Shown: piece after piece, positions 61,884-64,000 of the stretch
Position numbering within the stretch: the stretch's first letter is position 1
How the letters are laid out: each line of letters begins with the position of its first letter
NCBI RefSeq assembly: GCF_003412455.1
Contig: NZ_QTJU01000004.1
Location: forward strand, 372,001-436,000
Direction: 5' to 3'
From: Deminuibacter soli
GTDB lineage: Bacteria; Bacteroidota; Bacteroidia; Chitinophagales; Chitinophagaceae
Length of the DNA: 64,000 bases
Translations under genes and position numbers: made by a program
The notes under the pieces: model-generated
What the model saw: only the letters and a program-made list of their open reading frames with translations
What the model was told of the DNA's origin: nothing
The model's database searches: none

Positions 61884-64000
61884 TTAGATGGGCTGCAGAA
61901 TGGCGCTTAATTCAGTCCTGGTAAGGGTTTGCAGGAAGGAACTATCGGCCTGAACGAGTTCGTTTACCAGGGTCTTTTTGTTTTCCTGGATGCGCATGAT
62001 CTTTTCTTCCACGGTGTTGGGGCAAATCAAGCGTACGGCAACAACGTTTTTATGCTGGCCAATGCGGTAACTTCTGTCTATTGCCTGGTTTTCTACAGCC
62101 GGGTTCCACCAGGGATCTACCAGGTATACATAATCGGCAGCAGTTAAATTCAACCCGGTGCCACCCGCTTTCAGGCTGATTAAAAATACCCGCACGTTAT
62201 CATTGTTTTGAAACTGCTGCACGGCTTCATCCCTGCCGGTAGTACTGCCGGTGAGCCATGCGTATGTTATTTGCCTGCTGTCAAGCTCCTGGCGTATTAA
62301 CTGCAGCATGGATATGAACTGCGAAAACACCAGTATTTTATGATAGGGCGCACGTGTTTCAATCTGCTCCATCAGTACGGTTATTTTGGCCGATACATTG
62401 GGGTAAGGTTTTTCGCCGGGCAGCAGTGCGGGTGAATCGCATATCTGCCGCAGTTTGGTGAGGCCCTTTAACACAAACATATTGTGCGATACGTTTTCAT
62501 CAAACTCTGTGGTAACAGGCATTTTGTTTACATAGTCACGCAGCTCTTTTTCATGCTGATCATAAATGGCTTGTTGTTCACCACTCATTTCACAGTACAG
62601 CACGGTTTCTGTTTTGTCGGGCAATTCTGCTGCTACCTGCTGTTTCATTCTTCGCAAAATAAAGGGCTTTATTTTCTGCTGCAGGGTTGCGGCGCGCTTG
62701 TCATCTTTAAAACGATCGATGGGGATGGCATAAGTATCCCTGAAATATTGCGGGCTGCCCAGCAAGCCGGGGCAGGCGATAGATAGCTGCCCGTAAATAT
62801 CAAATGTGTTGTTCTCTACCGGGGTGCCGGTAAGCAGTAACCTGTTGCGGGCTTTTAACAAGCCGATTGACTGATGCCGTTGCGCGCTGCTGTTTTTGAT
62901 GTGTTGCGATTCATCAATGAACAAATAGTTAAAGGTGTAATGACGCAGAAAACCTACATCCATCAATAGGGTATTGTACGTGGTGAGTACAATGTCGTAT
63001 TCATTGAATGCAATTGTATCGCGCATGCGTGCAGGGCCATGCAGGGTTAGTATGCTTAGTGATGGTGCAAACTTAGCTGCTTCGCTTTGCCAGTTAAACA
63101 GGAGCGAAGTGGGTACAATGAGTAAGCTGGTGCCGCGTTGCTGTTGTTGCTGGAGCAGCATAAAGGCCAATACCTGTATGGTTTTGCCAAGACCCATATC
63201 ATCTGCCAGGCAGCCGCCAAAGTTCAGGCTGTCTAAAAAGTTCAGCCAGTTTAGGCCTTCCTGCTGGTAGTGCCGTAAAGTGGTGCGCAAATTAGCGGGT
63301 GGTGCAACCGGCTGTATGGTGGTAAAGTCGCTGAATTTTGTTTCGTACAATGTAAGCTCTTGTTGCACGGTTTCATCCAGTTGCTCTTCTTCATACATTT
63401 CACGGATGGCAGTGAAATTGGTTTTGGGTGTTTTGAGCACATCTGCTGCCAGTTCTGCCACTGAAAAGTAACGCATGAATTGCTGCAGCCACTCATCGGG
63501 CAGTATGCCTGTGGTGCCATCATCGAGCTGAATGTATTTGCTGCGTTTCTTTACAGCCTGCTGTATTTGTTTGAGGCTGGCTTTGGTGTTGCCAAACTGT
63601 ACATCGAGCTGGGTGTTAAACCAGTTTAACCCACTCACAATGCGTACCTTTACTTTGGCAGGGTGTGTATTGCGTTTGTGATCTTTCAGTGTGTTGTAGC
63701 CGAATATGGCGATGCCTGCTTCGCGCCAGCGGGCGAATGCCTCCAGAAACCAGTCGTCGTTTACAAAGTTGTCTTTGTGCAGGTAAAAGCTGTCCAGCCC
63801 GTTTTCCAGCTGTTCTGTGAAATCAGGATGCTGGCGAAGCAGTGTGCGCAGCAGCTGTTGTTCTGCTGCATCATCGCGGTGCACTGCCAGCTGCACGCCT
63901 TTATCGGTGGTGATGTATAACTGGTGTTGTGTTCTTACCGGTATCTCCCTGTCGCCATACACCATCACGGGTTTTATCAGGATATAGTTGCCTGCTTCTG
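61884..64000 (-). CDS. SNF2/DEAD-box helicase family ATPase, N-terminus outside the window
   Basis: The frame is open to the right window edge (EAGNYILIKPVMVYGD before the first in-window ATG at 63965), so the start lies outside and at least 705 residues are present. The SNF2 core shows motif I DDMGLGKT (around 63203), motif Ia TSLLFNW-type strand, DESQ box FIDESQHIKN, TGTPVEN, and in the second lobe ILVFSQF, LKAGGTGLNL and DRSYRIGQHKNV (motifs V-VI). SNF2 ATPases move along DNA and remodel protein-DNA complexes or aid repair and transcription. Bacterial members are commonly about 1000 residues. The C-terminal helicase lobe is complete at 61884. Confidence 0.92.
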   Translation of the reverse strand, partial: EAGNYILIKPVMVYGDREIPVRTQHQLYITTDKGVQLAVHRDDAAEQQLLRTLLRQHPDFTEQLENGLDSFYLHKDNFVNDDWFLEAFARWREAGIAIFGYNTLKDHKRNTHPAKVKVRIVSGLNWFNTQLDVQFGNTKASLKQIQQAVKKRSKYIQLDDGTTGILPDEWLQQFMRYFSVAELAADVLKTPKTNFTAIREMYEEEQLDETVQQELTLYETKFSDFTTIQPVAPPANLRTTLRHYQQEGLNWLNFLDSLNFGGCLADDMGLGKTIQVLAFMLLQQQQQRGTSLLIVPTSLLFNWQSEAAKFAPSLSILTLHGPARMRDTIAFNEYDIVLTTYNTLLMDVGFLRHYTFNYLFIDESQHIKNSSAQRHQSIGLLKARNRLLLTGTPVENNTFDIYGQLSIACPGLLGSPQYFRDTYAIPIDRFKDDKRAATLQQKIKPFILRRMKQQVAAELPDKTETVLYCEMSGEQQAIYDQHEKELRDYVNKMPVTTEFDENVSHNMFVLKGLTKLRQICDSPALLPGEKPYPNVSAKITVLMEQIETRAPYHKILVFSQFISMLQLIRQELDSRQITYAWLTGSTTGRDEAVQQFQNNDNVRVFLISLKAGGTGLNLTAADYVYLVDPWWNPAVENQAIDRSYRIGQHKNVVAVRLICPNTVEEKIMRIQENKKTLVNELVQADSSFLQTLTRTELSAILQPI

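Overview
The window comes from a member of the Bacteroidetes, most likely the Chitinophagaceae. This rests on gene content: two SusC/SusD outer-membrane pairs, each behind an ECF sigma factor and a FecR-type anti-sigma factor, an Oar-like TonB receptor, LytS/LytTR two-component genes, a DUF6520-type small protein, and short intergenic spaces without strong Shine-Dalgarno sequences. No rRNA, tRNA, CRISPR array, insertion sequence or phage gene was seen. Both window ends cut a gene: an alpha/beta hydrolase at the left and an SNF2 helicase at the right.

Region by region. 1-9.5 kb: hydrolase tail, secreted cupin, Oar-like TonB receptor, then a minus-strand set with a thioredoxin-fold DUF1223 protein, a stand-alone DsbD-alpha-like protein, and a LytTR regulator with its LytS-type kinase; then an SDR enzyme and an AraC regulator. 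9.6-18.2 kb: a DPM1-like glycosyltransferase, a GT39-type membrane protein, a Tsp/Prc protease, a TPR lipoprotein, a divergent AraC / old-yellow-enzyme pair, and a DUF72 protein. 18.3-28.7 kb: a surface-polysaccharide island of at least eight glycosyltransferase-like genes and an MsbA-type ABC exporter, on alternating strands with several convergent genes overlapping at their stop codons. 28.7-30 kb: a CPA1 Na+/H+ antiporter. 30.2-40.2 kb: a polysaccharide utilisation locus (sigma, FecR, SusC, SusD, GH127 beta-L-arabinofuranosidase, membrane-anchored AraC regulator), probably for arabinofuranoside-containing glycans. 40.2-44.5 kb: TPR and META-domain proteins, a fatty acid hydroxylase/sterol desaturase, and a Tat-exported beta-propeller. 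44.9-53.9 kb: a second sigma/FecR/DsbD-alpha-like/SusC/SusD/TlpA-like unit. 53.9-60.9 kb, minus strand: a class III lanthipeptide-synthetase-like (LanKC) gene with a MauE-like redox membrane protein, a fused FAD oxidoreductase/GT39-like membrane protein, an intact DUF6520-like small protein and a previously unmarked decayed copy of it. 61-64 kb: a short anti-sigma-like protein and the SNF2 helicase.

The two most unusual things are (i) the LanKC neighbourhood at 53.9-60.9 kb, which looks like a candidate peptide-modification system with a duplicated small secreted protein, and (ii) three clusters of a short direct repeat (core CGGGCA), mostly spaced 21-22 bp. One cluster lies upstream of the LytS/LytTR operon and one upstream of the DsbD-alpha-like gene, as expected for LytTR operators. 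Everything here is read by eye; family names are from recognisable motifs and no database search was run.
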